This document shows positions 56,455 to 64,000 of a stretch of DNA of 64,000 bases, one piece after another. The stretch lies in assembly GCA_035622995.1 (NCBI GenBank), contig DASPUI010000158.1:1-64000 (forward strand). Direction: 5' to 3'. Position 1 is the stretch's first letter; the number at the start of each line of letters is the position of its first letter. The notes beneath the pieces are model-generated. The model was not told the DNA's origin. It saw only the letters and a program-made list of their open reading frames with translations, and did not search any database. Made by a program: the position numbers and the translations under genes. This stretch comes from DASPUI01 sp035622995. GTDB taxonomy: Bacteria > Verrucomicrobiota > Verrucomicrobiia > Chthoniobacterales > UBA10450.

Positions 56455-58656
56455 TTACCTCTCCGGTTTAAATGCAATGGTCGATAAGGGCGGTAATTGA
56501 ATGAGAATGGAATGTTCGCGCCCCATCCATGGCCAATCTTCGCTCTGCACGCCGCCATAATTGCCGACGTTGCTGCCGCCATAAGTCTCAGCATCGGTGT
56601 TAATAATCTCCCGATAAAACCCGGCGCGCGGGACACCAAGCCGATAGTTGTACCTGACGACCGGCGTTGCGTTCACAATGAATGCGATCAGCTCTCCGTC
56701 GCGCGATTTGCGGGTGAATGAAACCACGCTGTTATCAGCGTCGTGAAAATCGATCCACTCAAAACCCTCGTAGCTGTCGTCCTGTTGCCAGAGCGCTGGC
56801 TCGCTCTTGTAAATGTAATTCAAATGTTGCACCAGCCGGCGCAGCCCATCATGTCGCGGTTGACCTAACAAATTCCAATCCAGACTGGTGTCGTGATTCC
56901 ATTCGCTCCGTTGGCCAAACTCGCTTCCCATGAATAAAAGTTTCTTGCCGGGCTGACCGTACATCCAAGCGTAAAACATCCGCAGGTTGGCGAATTTCTG
57001 CCACTCATCTCCCGGCATTTTCGAGAGGAGCGAACGTTTGCCGTGCACTACTTCGTCGTGGCTCAGCGCCAGAATGAAGTTTTCATGAAACGCATAGATC
57101 AAAAAGAACGTGATATTTCCGTGATGAAAACGGCGAAAGATGGGGTCGAGCGACATGTATTCCAAAAAATCGTGCATCCAACCCATGTTCCATTTGAAAC
57201 CAAAACCGAGGCCGCCGAGATAGCTTGGCCGCGAGACGCCTGGCCAAGCGGTGGATTCTTCGGCAATCGTCATGATCCCGGGAAATTTTTCATAACAGAC
57301 TTCATTGAATCGTTTCAGAAAATAAATCGCGTCGAGATTTTCCCGGCCGCCGTAAACGTTTGGAATCCACTGCCCTTCTTTGCGTGAATAATCGAGATAC
57401 AACATCGAGGCGACCGCATCCACGCGCAGGCCGTCGATGTGATATTTCTCGAGCCAGAAGAGCGCGTTACCGATCAAAAAATTGCGCACTTCGTTGCGGC
57501 CGTAATTGAAAATGAGCGTGCCCCAATCCTGATGCTCGCCTTGGCGCGGGTCCATGTGTTCGTAAAGATCAGTGCCATCGAACTCGGCCAGCGCGTGCGC
57601 ATCCTTTGGGAAGTGCGCCGGCACCCAGTCAATGATCACGCCGATGCCTGCCTGATGGCATTTATCGATGAAATGCCGCAGTTCGTCCGGCGTGCCAAAG
57701 CGGCTGGTGGGCGCATAATAATTTGTGACTTGATAGCCCCACGACCCTTCGAACGGGTGTTCGGCGATCGGCAGCAGTTCGATGTGGGTGTAACCCATTT
57801 CGAGAACGTACGGGAGCAACGTCTCGGCGAATTCCAAATAGCTTAGCTGCCGATTTCCTTCGTCTGGTTTGCGCCTCCAAGAGCCGAGATGAACTTCGTA
57901 GATGCTGATCGGGCTGCGCGGCCAATCCTTTTTTCGGCGCGATTCCATCCATTCGCCATCGGTCCACCGGTAGCGTTCGAGGTTGTAAACCAGCGATGCC
58001 GTCGATTTTCCGTGCTGATTGAAAAACGCGAAGGGATCGCTCTTGAGCAAGAGCGCGCCATTCTGCGCTCGAATCTCGTATTTGTAGTGCGCGCCTTCCC
58101 TGATTCCCGGCAGGAACAATTCCCACACGCCTGTGCCTAACAATTTCCGCATCGGGTTGACCCGACCATCCCAATTATTGAAATCGCCCACCACGCTGAC
58201 GCGCTGCGCGTTTGGGGCCCAGACCGCAAAATAGACGCCGCGCTCGCCGCCGATTTCTCGAAGATGCGCGCCAAACTTTTCGTAGATTTGCCAGTGCTGA
58301 CCCTCCGCAAACAAATGCAAATCGACTTCTCCCATCATCGGGCCGTATTGGTACGGATCGCGAATTGTCAGCTCCGAATCGTCCCACCCCGTCAGGCGCA
58401 CACGATAATCAAGATCTCGCCTCGCGTCGGGGACGATCGCTTGAAAAAATCCGTCTCGATGAATTTTCTCCGCTTCAATCGCGGGTTGCCCATTCTGCAC
58501 AATCTCGACCTTCTTCGCATCAGGCCGAAAAACGCGAATGACGAGATCGTTTTTCGACCGGTGGGGACCAAGAATCCGAAATGGATCGGCGTGAGTGGCG
58601 GAGAGAAAACTGTTCAGCTCGTCCGGCGGCAATCCCGCGATTTCAAAGGGTTTCAT
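56455..58656 (-). CDS. glgB: 1,4-alpha-glucan branching enzyme
   Basis: Start taken at ATG 58654-58656 (MKPFEIAGLPPDELNSFLSATHADPFRILGPHRSK), giving 733 residues, the usual GlgB length. The N-terminal CBM48 domains include GVWELFLPGIREGAHYKYEI. The GH13 catalytic domain contains YTHIELLPIAEHPFEGSWGYQVTNYYAPTSRFG, DGLRVDAVASMLYLDYSR (nucleophile Asp), MTIAEESTAWP (general acid Glu) and LALSHDEVVHGKRSLL (transition-state Asp). It adds alpha-1,6 branches to glycogen. The protein starts 84 bases from the divergent cysE gene. No other glg gene is in the window. Confidence 0.97.
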   Translation of the reverse strand: MKPFEIAGLPPDELNSFLSATHADPFRILGPHRSKNDLVIRVFRPDAKKVEIVQNGQPAIEAEKIHRDGFFQAIVPDARRDLDYRVRLTGWDDSELTIRDPYQYGPMMGEVDLHLFAEGQHWQIYEKFGAHLREIGGERGVYFAVWAPNAQRVSVVGDFNNWDGRVNPMRKLLGTGVWELFLPGIREGAHYKYEIRAQNGALLLKSDPFAFFNQHGKSTASLVYNLERYRWTDGEWMESRRKKDWPRSPISIYEVHLGSWRRKPDEGNRQLSYLEFAETLLPYVLEMGYTHIELLPIAEHPFEGSWGYQVTNYYAPTSRFGTPDELRHFIDKCHQAGIGVIIDWVPAHFPKDAHALAEFDGTDLYEHMDPRQGEHQDWGTLIFNYGRNEVRNFLIGNALFWLEKYHIDGLRVDAVASMLYLDYSRKEGQWIPNVYGGRENLDAIYFLKRFNEVCYEKFPGIMTIAEESTAWPGVSRPSYLGGLGFGFKWNMGWMHDFLEYMSLDPIFRRFHHGNITFFLIYAFHENFILALSHDEVVHGKRSLLSKMPGDEWQKFANLRMFYAWMYGQPGKKLLFMGSEFGQRSEWNHDTSLDWNLLGQPRHDGLRRLVQHLNYIYKSEPALWQQDDSYEGFEWIDFHDADNSVVSFTRKSRDGELIAFIVNATPVVRYNYRLGVPRAGFYREIINTDAETYGGSNVGNYGGVQSEDWPWMGREHSILIQLPPLSTIAFKPER

Positions 58657-58740
58657 GATCGGCCAAGTTAATCGCTTTAACCCAGTAACGTTGCAACGAA
58701 TCGTTTTGATTGCATCCCTCGGACGCGTACCTTGCCACCG

Positions 58741-59655
58741 ATGAGTCTTACGGCGCACGACGCGATTGGCGAATTGCTTCAAACTTACGGAGAGACCGGT
58801 GGCATAAACTATCTTGATGCCGCCGCGCTGCTGCCGTCGCGCGCAGCGGTCGAGCTCGCCTGCGCCGATTTGTTGAGCCTGATGTTCCCCGGATTTCGCG
58901 GTCAACCGTTGATTGACTCGACCGATCTGGCCGATATCACGCGAAGTCAGGTGCGCTCTTTAAAGGCACGACTCAAAACGGAAATCTGCAAAAGCCTCGG
59001 CAGTTATCCCCCGAGCAATCAGATCGAACGAAAAGCCGAGGAAATTCTCGATACATTTATTTCGAGCCTGCCGGAAGTCCGGAGAACTCTGTGGACGGAT
59101 ATCGACGCTGCGTTCGAGGGCGATCCCGCAGCCAGGAGCTACGAAGAAATCATTCTCGCCTATCCCTCGCTGGAGGCGATTGCCATTTACCGGATGGCGC
59201 ACCAACTTTATGAAAAGGTGCCGCTCGTACCCCGGATCATGACCGAATGGGCGCACAGCCGGACCGGGATCGATATTCATCCGGGGGCGGAGATAGGGCC
59301 GCATTTTTTTATCGATCACGGAACAGGGGTGGTGGTAGGAGAGACGACGAAGATCGGGGCGCACGTGAAACTTTATCAAGGGGTTTCGTTCATTGCGAAA
59401 TCGCTCGCTGCCGGAAAAGCATTGCGCGGCAAGAAGCGGCATCCGACCGTGGAAGACAACGTCACGATCTACGCCGGCACCACGGTCATGGGCGGGGATA
59501 CGGTTGTTGGCGCAGGCTCGACCGTTGGCGCGAACGTCTTCCTGACTCACAGCGTCCCGCCGAATTCGCTGGTCTACTACCAGGAGAAGCAAATCGAGAT
59601 CGTGCCAAAGCGGTCGCGCAACGTCGGGCCGCGAGCCGATTCGTTTAGCGAATGA
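58741..59655 (+). CDS. cysE: serine O-acetyltransferase
   Basis: This 304-residue protein has the long N-terminal helical region seen in plant- and some bacterial-type CysE/EpsC proteins. The left-handed beta-helix follows: GIDIHPGAEIGPHFFIDHGTGVVVGETTKIGAHVKLYQGVSFIAKS...HPTVEDNVTIYAGTTVMGG. It makes O-acetylserine from serine and acetyl-CoA for cysteine synthesis. Its last codons overlap the start of a cysteine desulfurase gene (ATGA, 59652-59655). That coupling links cysteine production to sulfur mobilisation. Confidence 0.93.
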   Translation: MSLTAHDAIGELLQTYGETGGINYLDAAALLPSRAAVELACADLLSLMFPGFRGQPLIDSTDLADITRSQVRSLKARLKTEICKSLGSYPPSNQIERKAEEILDTFISSLPEVRRTLWTDIDAAFEGDPAARSYEEIILAYPSLEAIAIYRMAHQLYEKVPLVPRIMTEWAHSRTGIDIHPGAEIGPHFFIDHGTGVVVGETTKIGAHVKLYQGVSFIAKSLAAGKALRGKKRHPTVEDNVTIYAGTTVMGGDTVVGAGSTVGANVFLTHSVPPNSLVYYQEKQIEIVPKRSRNVGPRADSFSE

Positions 59656-60803
59656 TTTATCTCGACTACAACGCGACGACACCGCTTTGCCCGCCCGCGC
59701 GCGACGCGATGCGGCCGTACCTCGATAAATTTTTTGGAAATGCGTCCAGCATTCATCAAGCGGGCCGCGACGCGCGAGCCGCGATCGACAACGCGCGCGA
59801 CAAAATCGCCAGCTTGATCCGCGCGAAGCCACACGAAATCATTTTCACCAGCGGCGCGACCGAATCGTGTAATCTCGGAGTGCTCGGCCTGGCGCGCGGC
59901 CGCTCCTCGAAGCATCTAATTGGTTGCAAGACAGAGCATCATGGAGTCTTGCACCCAATTGAACATTTGGAAAAGCATGAAGGTTTCGAAGTCACCTGGC
60001 TGCGTGTTTCGGAAAATGGAATTGTCGATTTGGATCATCTGGCAGATTCGATTCGCGACGACACCGCGCTCGTTTCGATCATGGCCGCGAACAACGAAAC
60101 CGGCGTTCTCCAACCGATTAAGGAAATCTCGAAAATTTGCCGCGCAAAAGGCGTTCTCTTTCACAGCGACACGGTGCAATCCTTCGGCAAGATCGATACC
60201 GATGTTTCGCTGGTCGATGCGGCCAGTTTTTGCGGGCACAAATTCTACGGACCGAAAGGCATCGGTTTCCTTTTTTTGCGCAGCGGTCTGTCGATCCAGC
60301 CGATCATGTTCGGCGGTTCGCACGAAAATCAACGAAGGCCCGGGACGGAAAACGTGGCGGCGATCGCAGGGATGGCCGCGGCGGCGGAATGGGTTTTGCA
60401 CAATCGTGAAGCAGAACAAAAACGGCAATCCGGCCTGCGCGATCGATTGTGGGAGGCGATTGCAGCGGCAGCGCCCCGGGCAAAGCAAAATGGAGATGTA
60501 GCGCGTCGACTCGCCAACACACTCAATGTCAGCTTTCTCGGTCTCGATTCCGAAATGCTCCTGATCGCGCTCGATTTGAAAGGAATTTGCGCCTCCAGCG
60601 GTTCGGCCTGCATGGTCGGTTCGGTCCGCGCGTCGCATGTTTTACTGGCGATGGGATTGCCGGTGGAACGCGCGCGCTCCGCTATTCGCTTTTCGCTAGG
60701 CAAACCCACCACCGCCGACGAAATCGAAAGGGCGAGCCAGGCAATCGTCGAAGTGGTCGAGCGCCTGACGACACGGAAATCGAGCGAATATGCGGTCGCT
60801 TGA
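59652..60803 (+). CDS. cysteine desulfurase (NifS/IscS type)
   Basis: This 383-residue PLP enzyme starts MIYLDYNATTPLCPPARDAMRPYL, typical of NifS/IscS. Landmarks: FTSGATESCNLGVLG, HHGVLHPIEHLE, HSDTVQSFGKIDTDVSLVDAASFCGHKFYGPKGIGFLF (PLP Lys in CGHKFYG, about residue 197) and ICASSGSACMVGSVRASHVLLAMG (catalytic Cys in SSGSAC). It transfers sulfur from cysteine to Fe-S scaffolds or tRNA. It begins inside the end of cysE and is followed by a SprT-like gene starting inside its own end. Confidence 0.95.
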   Translation: MIYLDYNATTPLCPPARDAMRPYLDKFFGNASSIHQAGRDARAAIDNARDKIASLIRAKPHEIIFTSGATESCNLGVLGLARGRSSKHLIGCKTEHHGVLHPIEHLEKHEGFEVTWLRVSENGIVDLDHLADSIRDDTALVSIMAANNETGVLQPIKEISKICRAKGVLFHSDTVQSFGKIDTDVSLVDAASFCGHKFYGPKGIGFLFLRSGLSIQPIMFGGSHENQRRPGTENVAAIAGMAAAAEWVLHNREAEQKRQSGLRDRLWEAIAAAAPRAKQNGDVARRLANTLNVSFLGLDSEMLLIALDLKGICASSGSACMVGSVRASHVLLAMGLPVERARSAIRFSLGKPTTADEIERASQAIVEVVERLTTRKSSEYAVA

Positions 60804-61431
60804 GCTCCGAGCCACGCGCGCACCCAGGCAGCTGCAATTTGAATTCGTAAACCAACCGCTTCGGTTGCCTTTCTCAGGTTTGGCCGGCGATGCGCCTCCC
60901 CCACAATTTTGTGGTCGCGATCCCGAATTGGAGCACCAGGCGCGTGAACTTTTGCGCGGGAATGGCGCTGGACGGATCGCCAACGAAATTCGCGTAGAGT
61001 GGAGCCCGCGCCTTAAAAGTTGCGCCGGTCGCGCCGATTACCGCAAAAAATTAGTTACGCTGAATCCGCACCTGGTCCGAGCCGGACTGGCGGTTAACGG
61101 AGACGAAGTCGATCGCACACTGCGGCATGAGTTGGCGCATTTGCTCGCCCAATTTCGAGTAAAAGTTCGCCATCAGATTTTGCCGCATGGGAAAGAATGG
61201 CGTCAGGCATGCATCGATCTTGGAATCGGCGATGAAAAACGCTGCCACAATCTGCCGTTTCCTTTCGTTGAACGCGCGCGACGTTTTCTATACACGTGTC
61301 CGAACTGCAAACGCGATTTTCCGCGAGTGCGCCGGATCCGTCGCGCCATTGCCTGCCTCGCCTGTTGCCGAAAACATAACGGCGGCAATTTCGATTCGCG
61401 ATTTCGATTGAAACTTGTTAGGCCAGCCTAG
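60790..61431 (+). CDS. SprT-like zinc metallopeptidase-fold protein
   Basis: This 213-residue protein overlaps the end of the desulfurase gene by 14 bases. The SprT region contains VEWSPRLKSCAGRADYRKKLVTLNPHL and the active-site motif TLRHELAHLLAQF (HExxH). It ends with a zinc ribbon CPNCKRDFPRVRRIRRAIACLACC. SprT-like proteins (human SPRTN/Spartan, E. coli SprT) include proteases acting on DNA-protein crosslinks; the bacterial role is little known. The gene is convergent with prfB, four bases of overlap (61428-61431). A TTGTTAGGC word (61415) lies just before the stop. Confidence 0.85.
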   Translation: MRSLELRATRAPRQLQFEFVNQPLRLPFSGLAGDAPPPQFCGRDPELEHQARELLRGNGAGRIANEIRVEWSPRLKSCAGRADYRKKLVTLNPHLVRAGLAVNGDEVDRTLRHELAHLLAQFRVKVRHQILPHGKEWRQACIDLGIGDEKRCHNLPFPFVERARRFLYTCPNCKRDFPRVRRIRRAIACLACCRKHNGGNFDSRFRLKLVRPA

Positions 61432-62568
61432 ATTTCGCGATCGACATCGCCTTTCGTGTTCTTTTGGCCGCGCAATTTCGCCTCGATGAACAAATCGATT
61501 TCGCCGTCCATCACTTCCTGGACGTTGCTGGTTTGCGCGCCCGTTCGATGGTCTTTCACCATTTGATACGGTTGAAAAACATACGAGCGAATCTGACTTC
61601 CCCACGCGATCTCGCCTTTCTCGCCATACTGTCGATCTAGTTCGGCCCGTTTCTTGTCTTCCTCGATCTGGTAAAGTTTCGCCTTCAACATTTTCAACGC
61701 GAGCTCGCGATTCCGTCCCTGACTGCGTTCGGCCTGGCACGCGACCACAATGCCGGTCGGCTTGTGTAAAATGCGCACCGCGGTTTCGACTTTATTGACG
61801 TTTTGCCCCCCCTTTCCGCCGCTCCGAAAGGTGTCGATCTCCAAGTCAGCCGGATTAATTTCGATTGGCGCGGCATCGCCGATTTCAGGGACGACATCGA
61901 CACTGGCGAAAGAAGTGTGACGTCGTTTGTTGGCGTCGAACGGCGAAATCCGCACCAGCCGATGCACGCCGCGCTCGGTTTGCAGATAGCCATAGGCGTA
62001 TTCGCCGCTCACCAGCAAGGTGACCGATTTCACGCCGACTTCTTCGCCGGTTTGAAGATCGACAATTTCCGATTTGAAGCCGCTCCGCTCAATCCAGCGC
62101 TGATACATGCGCAGTAACATATCGGCCCAATCGCACGATTCGGTCCCGCCGGCGCCGGAGTGGATGGTTACAAACGCATTCGCCCGGTCGTTTTCGCCGG
62201 AGAGAAACTGGCGCAGCTCAAATTCTTCCAGTCGATGGGCAAGACGTTCGTGCTCGGTTGCAACCTCGCGTTCCGCTTGCGCGCGGTGCGATTCGTTCTG
62301 TTCCTCGGCCGTCAGCTGGACCAGCGCCTCGAAATCTTTGATCTCGCGCTCCAACTCATGAAACGGATTGATGACCGCGCGCAACCGTGAGACTTCATCA
62401 ACATCGGCTTGGGCTCGCTCGCGATTGTTCCAGAAATCCGGGGCGGCCATGCGCGCTTCCAGCGCGCTCAAATTTTCCTGGAGTCTTGGAAGGTCAAAGA
62501 AACCTCCGCAGCTCGCGGACGCGCGATTTCAAATCTTCGGCATCGACGGCAGAGATTTCAGTTGGCAT
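61428..62568 (-). CDS. prfB: peptide chain release factor 2 with programmed frameshift
   Basis: The gene begins at ATG 62566-62568 (MPTEISAVDAEDLKSRVRELRRFL) and meets an in-frame TGA at 62494-62496 after 24 codons. The site reads GGAGG-TTT-CTT-TGA-C: a Shine-Dalgarno-like GGAGG three bases before the CTT TGA C slip site, the classical RF2 +1 frameshift signal. After the shift the frame continues as DLPRLQENLSALEARMAAPDFW. The rest holds SPF (HRLVRISPFDANKRRH, stop-codon recognition) and the GGQ motif (SGGKGGQNVNKVE). It releases peptides at UGA and UAA, and the frameshift lets low RF2 levels raise its own synthesis. Confidence 0.96.
62494..62510 (-). promoter_or_regulatory. prfB +1 frameshift signal
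   Basis: On the minus strand the order is GGAGG (upstream internal Shine-Dalgarno), TTT, CTT, TGA, C. UGA in the shifty context CUUUGAC is read slowly when RF2 is scarce and the ribosome slips to the +1 frame. The signal lies 24 codons after the start. Confidence 0.93.
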
Positions 62569-62612
62569 GAGGGGAAGATAATTGAAGCCGCGTCACGCGC
62601 AAAACGTTATAG

Positions 62613-62633
62613 CGGCGTTTGTGTCGAACGCCG
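62613..62633. repeat. REP-like palindrome
   Basis: CGGCGTTTG-TGT-CGAACGCCG is a 9-bp inverted repeat with one G:T-type mismatch, preceded by TTATAGCG. It parallels the element at 929-949 (TTGTAGCG, CGACGTTTG-TGC-CAAACGTCG). It lies between ftsB and prfB. Confidence 0.55.
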
Positions 62634-62679
62634 AACTAAGGCAAAAGGCGCTTGGCACAAGCGACTCTACAATTCCAGT

Positions 62680-63036
62680 TTATTTCCGCGCGTCTTTTCG
62701 TTTTCCCTGTTGTACCGGCTCAAGGCGGAAAATGGTTTCGCCGTCCTTCATCAAATCGAGGAGATCACGCGCGATCGTCTCCAAATAGGTCGAATCGTTC
62801 TTGAGCAGATTCACTTCCCGCGTTTGGCGGGCAAGCAAAGCTTTTTGCGCGTTTACCTGCGCCTGAAGGTTGTCGATCTCGCGGTGTCCCTGGGTCAAAC
62901 GTTTGTAGGGCGGCGCAAACAAACTCACAATCACGAGCCAGGCCGCAAGAAGGAGCAGGACTTTCAGGATGCGATTCAACCGCTGCCAAATTGTGGCTTC
63001 GCGCCGCGCGCGGAAATCGCCGTAAGTTAATTCCAC
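62680..63036 (-). CDS. septum formation initiator FtsB/DivIC family
   Basis: Start taken at GTG 63034-63036 (VELTYGDFRARREATIWQRLNRILKVLL), giving 118 residues. A single membrane helix (LKVLLLLAAWLVIVSLF) is followed by a heptad-rich coiled coil (TQGHREIDNLQAQVNAQKALLARQTREVNLLKND) and a short conserved region (YLETIARDLLDLMKDGETIFRL). This is the FtsB/DivIC layout; the protein joins FtsL and FtsQ in the divisome. It starts one base after the eno stop, an arrangement (eno-ftsB) seen in many bacteria. Confidence 0.9.
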   Translation of the reverse strand: MELTYGDFRARREATIWQRLNRILKVLLLLAAWLVIVSLFAPPYKRLTQGHREIDNLQAQVNAQKALLARQTREVNLLKNDSTYLETIARDLLDLMKDGETIFRLEPVQQGKRKDARK

Positions 63037-63037
63037 G

Positions 63038-64000
63038 TCAGCGCATCTTAGCTCCGTAAACCGCTTTGTCACCAAGTTCTTCAGCAATTTGCAAAAGCCG
63101 ATTGTATTTGGCAACGCGATCGGTCCGGCAAAGTGATCCGGTCTTGATCTGTCCCGCATTGGTCGCGACCGCGATGTCGGCAATGGTCGTGTCTTCGGTT
63201 TCGCCCGAGCGATGACTGATCACTGCGGTGTAGCTGTTCTTTCGGGCGAGATCGATCGTGGCCAACGTTTCAGTGAGTGTGCCGATCTGGTTGACCTTGA
63301 CCAGAATCGAATTGGCAACATGCTCATCGATTCCTTTGCGCAAAAATTTCACGTTGGTAACGAAAAGATCGTCGCCGACAAGTTGAATCTGATCGCCCAG
63401 TCGCGCCGTTAATTTTTTCCATCCGTCCCAATCGTTCTCGGCACAGCCGTCTTCGATCGAAACAATCGGAAAGCGCGCGCAAAGATCGGCATAGTACGCA
63501 ACCAGTTCCGCCGCCGTACGTCTGGAACCATCGGATTTCTTGAAAACGTAAAGTTTCTGTTCACGGTCGAAAAATTCCGATGAAGCCGGATCGAGGGCAA
63601 TGAAGATATCTTTGCCTAACGAATAGCCGGCTTTCTTCACCGCGACCGCAATTGAATCAAGGGCGTCGTTGGCCGATTTCAATTGCGGCGCAAACCCGCC
63701 TTCATCGCCGACATTGGTGGAAAGATGCCGCTCTTTGAGCACGCCCTTGAGCGCGTGAAAAACCTCTGCGCCGTAACGCAGGCCTTCGGCAAATGTGGGC
63801 GCGCCGCGCGGAACGATCATGAACTCCTGGAAATCGATCGGCGCATCAGAATGAGCGCCGCCATTGAGAATGTTCATCATCGGGACGGGCAAAACTTTTG
63901 CCTGGTCGCCACCCAGATAACGGAACAACGGCACCCTTTGCGCGGCCGCCGCGGCATGGGCAACGGCCAGCGAGACTCCCAGGAGAGCGTTCGCCCCAAG
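63038..64000 (-). CDS. eno: enolase (5' part cut by window edge)
   Basis: The right edge of the window truncates the gene; about 320 codons of the C-terminal part are present, from LGANALLGVSLAVAHAAAA on. Landmarks: PVPMMNILNGGAHSDAPIDFQEFMIVPRGA, STNVGDEGGFAPQL, IFIALDPASSEFFD, FPIVSIEDGCAENDWDGW, IQLVGDDLFVTN and SHRSGETEDTTIADIAVATNAGQIKTGSLCRTDRVAKYN, covering the metal ligands Asp, Glu, Asp and the catalytic Lys/His region. It converts 2-phosphoglycerate to phosphoenolpyruvate. ftsB follows in the same direction. Confidence 0.97.
   Translation of the reverse strand, partial: LGANALLGVSLAVAHAAAAAQRVPLFRYLGGDQAKVLPVPMMNILNGGAHSDAPIDFQEFMIVPRGAPTFAEGLRYGAEVFHALKGVLKERHLSTNVGDEGGFAPQLKSANDALDSIAVAVKKAGYSLGKDIFIALDPASSEFFDREQKLYVFKKSDGSRRTAAELVAYYADLCARFPIVSIEDGCAENDWDGWKKLTARLGDQIQLVGDDLFVTNVKFLRKGIDEHVANSILVKVNQIGTLTETLATIDLARKNSYTAVISHRSGETEDTTIADIAVATNAGQIKTGSLCRTDRVAKYNRLLQIAEELGDKAVYGAKMR

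Larger units (their letters stand above)
2148..63622. repeat. dispersed word GCCTAACRA / TYGTTAGGC
   Basis: By eye GCCTAAC occurs ~30 times: plus-strand copies at 2148, 8558, 9531, 15173, 17529, 19735, 23084, 25095, 28374, 31064, 35462, 39239, 40498, 47091, 48229, 54997, 58135, 63614; minus-strand copies at 8400, 13711, 15861, 22041, 36602, 38356, 42473, 47383, 51600, 51799, 55557, 61415. Of these, 24 extend to GCCTAACRA. One-base variants (ACCTAACRA) occur at 17510, 40684 and 56863. Copies fall in both orientations, inside genes and between them, with spacing of mostly 0.2-6 kb. Confidence 0.75.

Noticed and set aside
1..64000. CRISPR arrays, insertion sequences, phage genes
   Set aside because: I found no regular direct repeats with spacers, no transposase and no integrase or phage structural gene.

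Overview
This is a continuous stretch of bacterial chromosome, moderately GC-rich and densely coded on both strands. It carries about 65 protein genes, two tRNA genes and no phage, insertion sequence or CRISPR array that I can see. The content suggests a member of the Verrucomicrobiota, probably a soil Spartobacteria/Chthoniobacterales type. The evidence is LL-diaminopimelate aminotransferase (DapL) lysine synthesis, hopanoid genes, a PadR plus large FtsX/MacB-type orphan permease pair, many small lipoproteins and genes often lacking a clear Shine-Dalgarno sequence. The taxon is an inference; no 16S rRNA or ribosomal protein gene lies in the window.

Region 1 (1-22 kb) starts with the 5' end of a membrane protein, a tRNA-Ser and small lipoproteins. 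It is dominated by a dispersed tryptophan/kynurenine catabolic set: tryptophan 2,3-dioxygenase (16993), kynurenine 3-monooxygenase (10535), kynureninase (8271), 3-hydroxyanthranilate dioxygenase (21349, minus), ACMS decarboxylase (20670, minus), aminomuconate-semialdehyde dehydrogenase (1069) and an aminomuconate deaminase-like RidA protein (5885). Together they would take tryptophan to the 2-aminomuconate/4-oxalocrotonate level. A kynurenine formamidase is not visible. A Rieske oxygenase sits six bases after the tryptophan dioxygenase. Interleaved genes include a beta-propeller/MoaD-like coupled pair, a CPBP protease, a secreted amidohydrolase and the PadR/permease pair.

Region 2 (22-35 kb) holds a Tat-signal aminotransferase, an MtfA-like peptidase, a serine/threonine dehydratase, a HIT protein, NrdR, a GT39-like membrane protein, and a probable phospholipid-remodelling locus. 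That locus has a Spinster-like MFS transporter divergent from an Aas-like acyltransferase/acyl-ACP synthetase, followed by a PlsC-alpha/beta-hydrolase fusion. A lipase maturation factor homologue and a tRNA with a CAU anticodon follow. Region 3 (35-48.5 kb) holds a sigma-like/membrane-protein pair, dapL, sodA, the hopanoid genes shc and hpnH, marC, an M3 peptidase, a collapsed M28 peptidase remnant, a sulfotransferase and a degenerate trypsin-like protein with a TonB-type C-terminus. Region 4 (48.5-64 kb) is mostly housekeeping: purH, an AraC regulator, an RsbW-like kinase, ruvB, xseA, a pseudopilin, glgB, cysE, a cysteine desulfurase, a SprT-like protein, prfB with its programmed frameshift, ftsB and the enolase gene cut by the window edge.

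The most unusual signal is not a gene. The 9-mer GCCTAACRA (R = A or G; reverse TYGTTAGGC) occurs about 24 times by eye, on both strands, in all reading frames, inside genes and between them, where about one copy would be expected. Its spacing and indifference to frame resemble DNA uptake sequences or other genome-wide recognition words. Two further dispersed sequence families, a REP-like palindrome and an ATCCGTG-type element, lie between genes.
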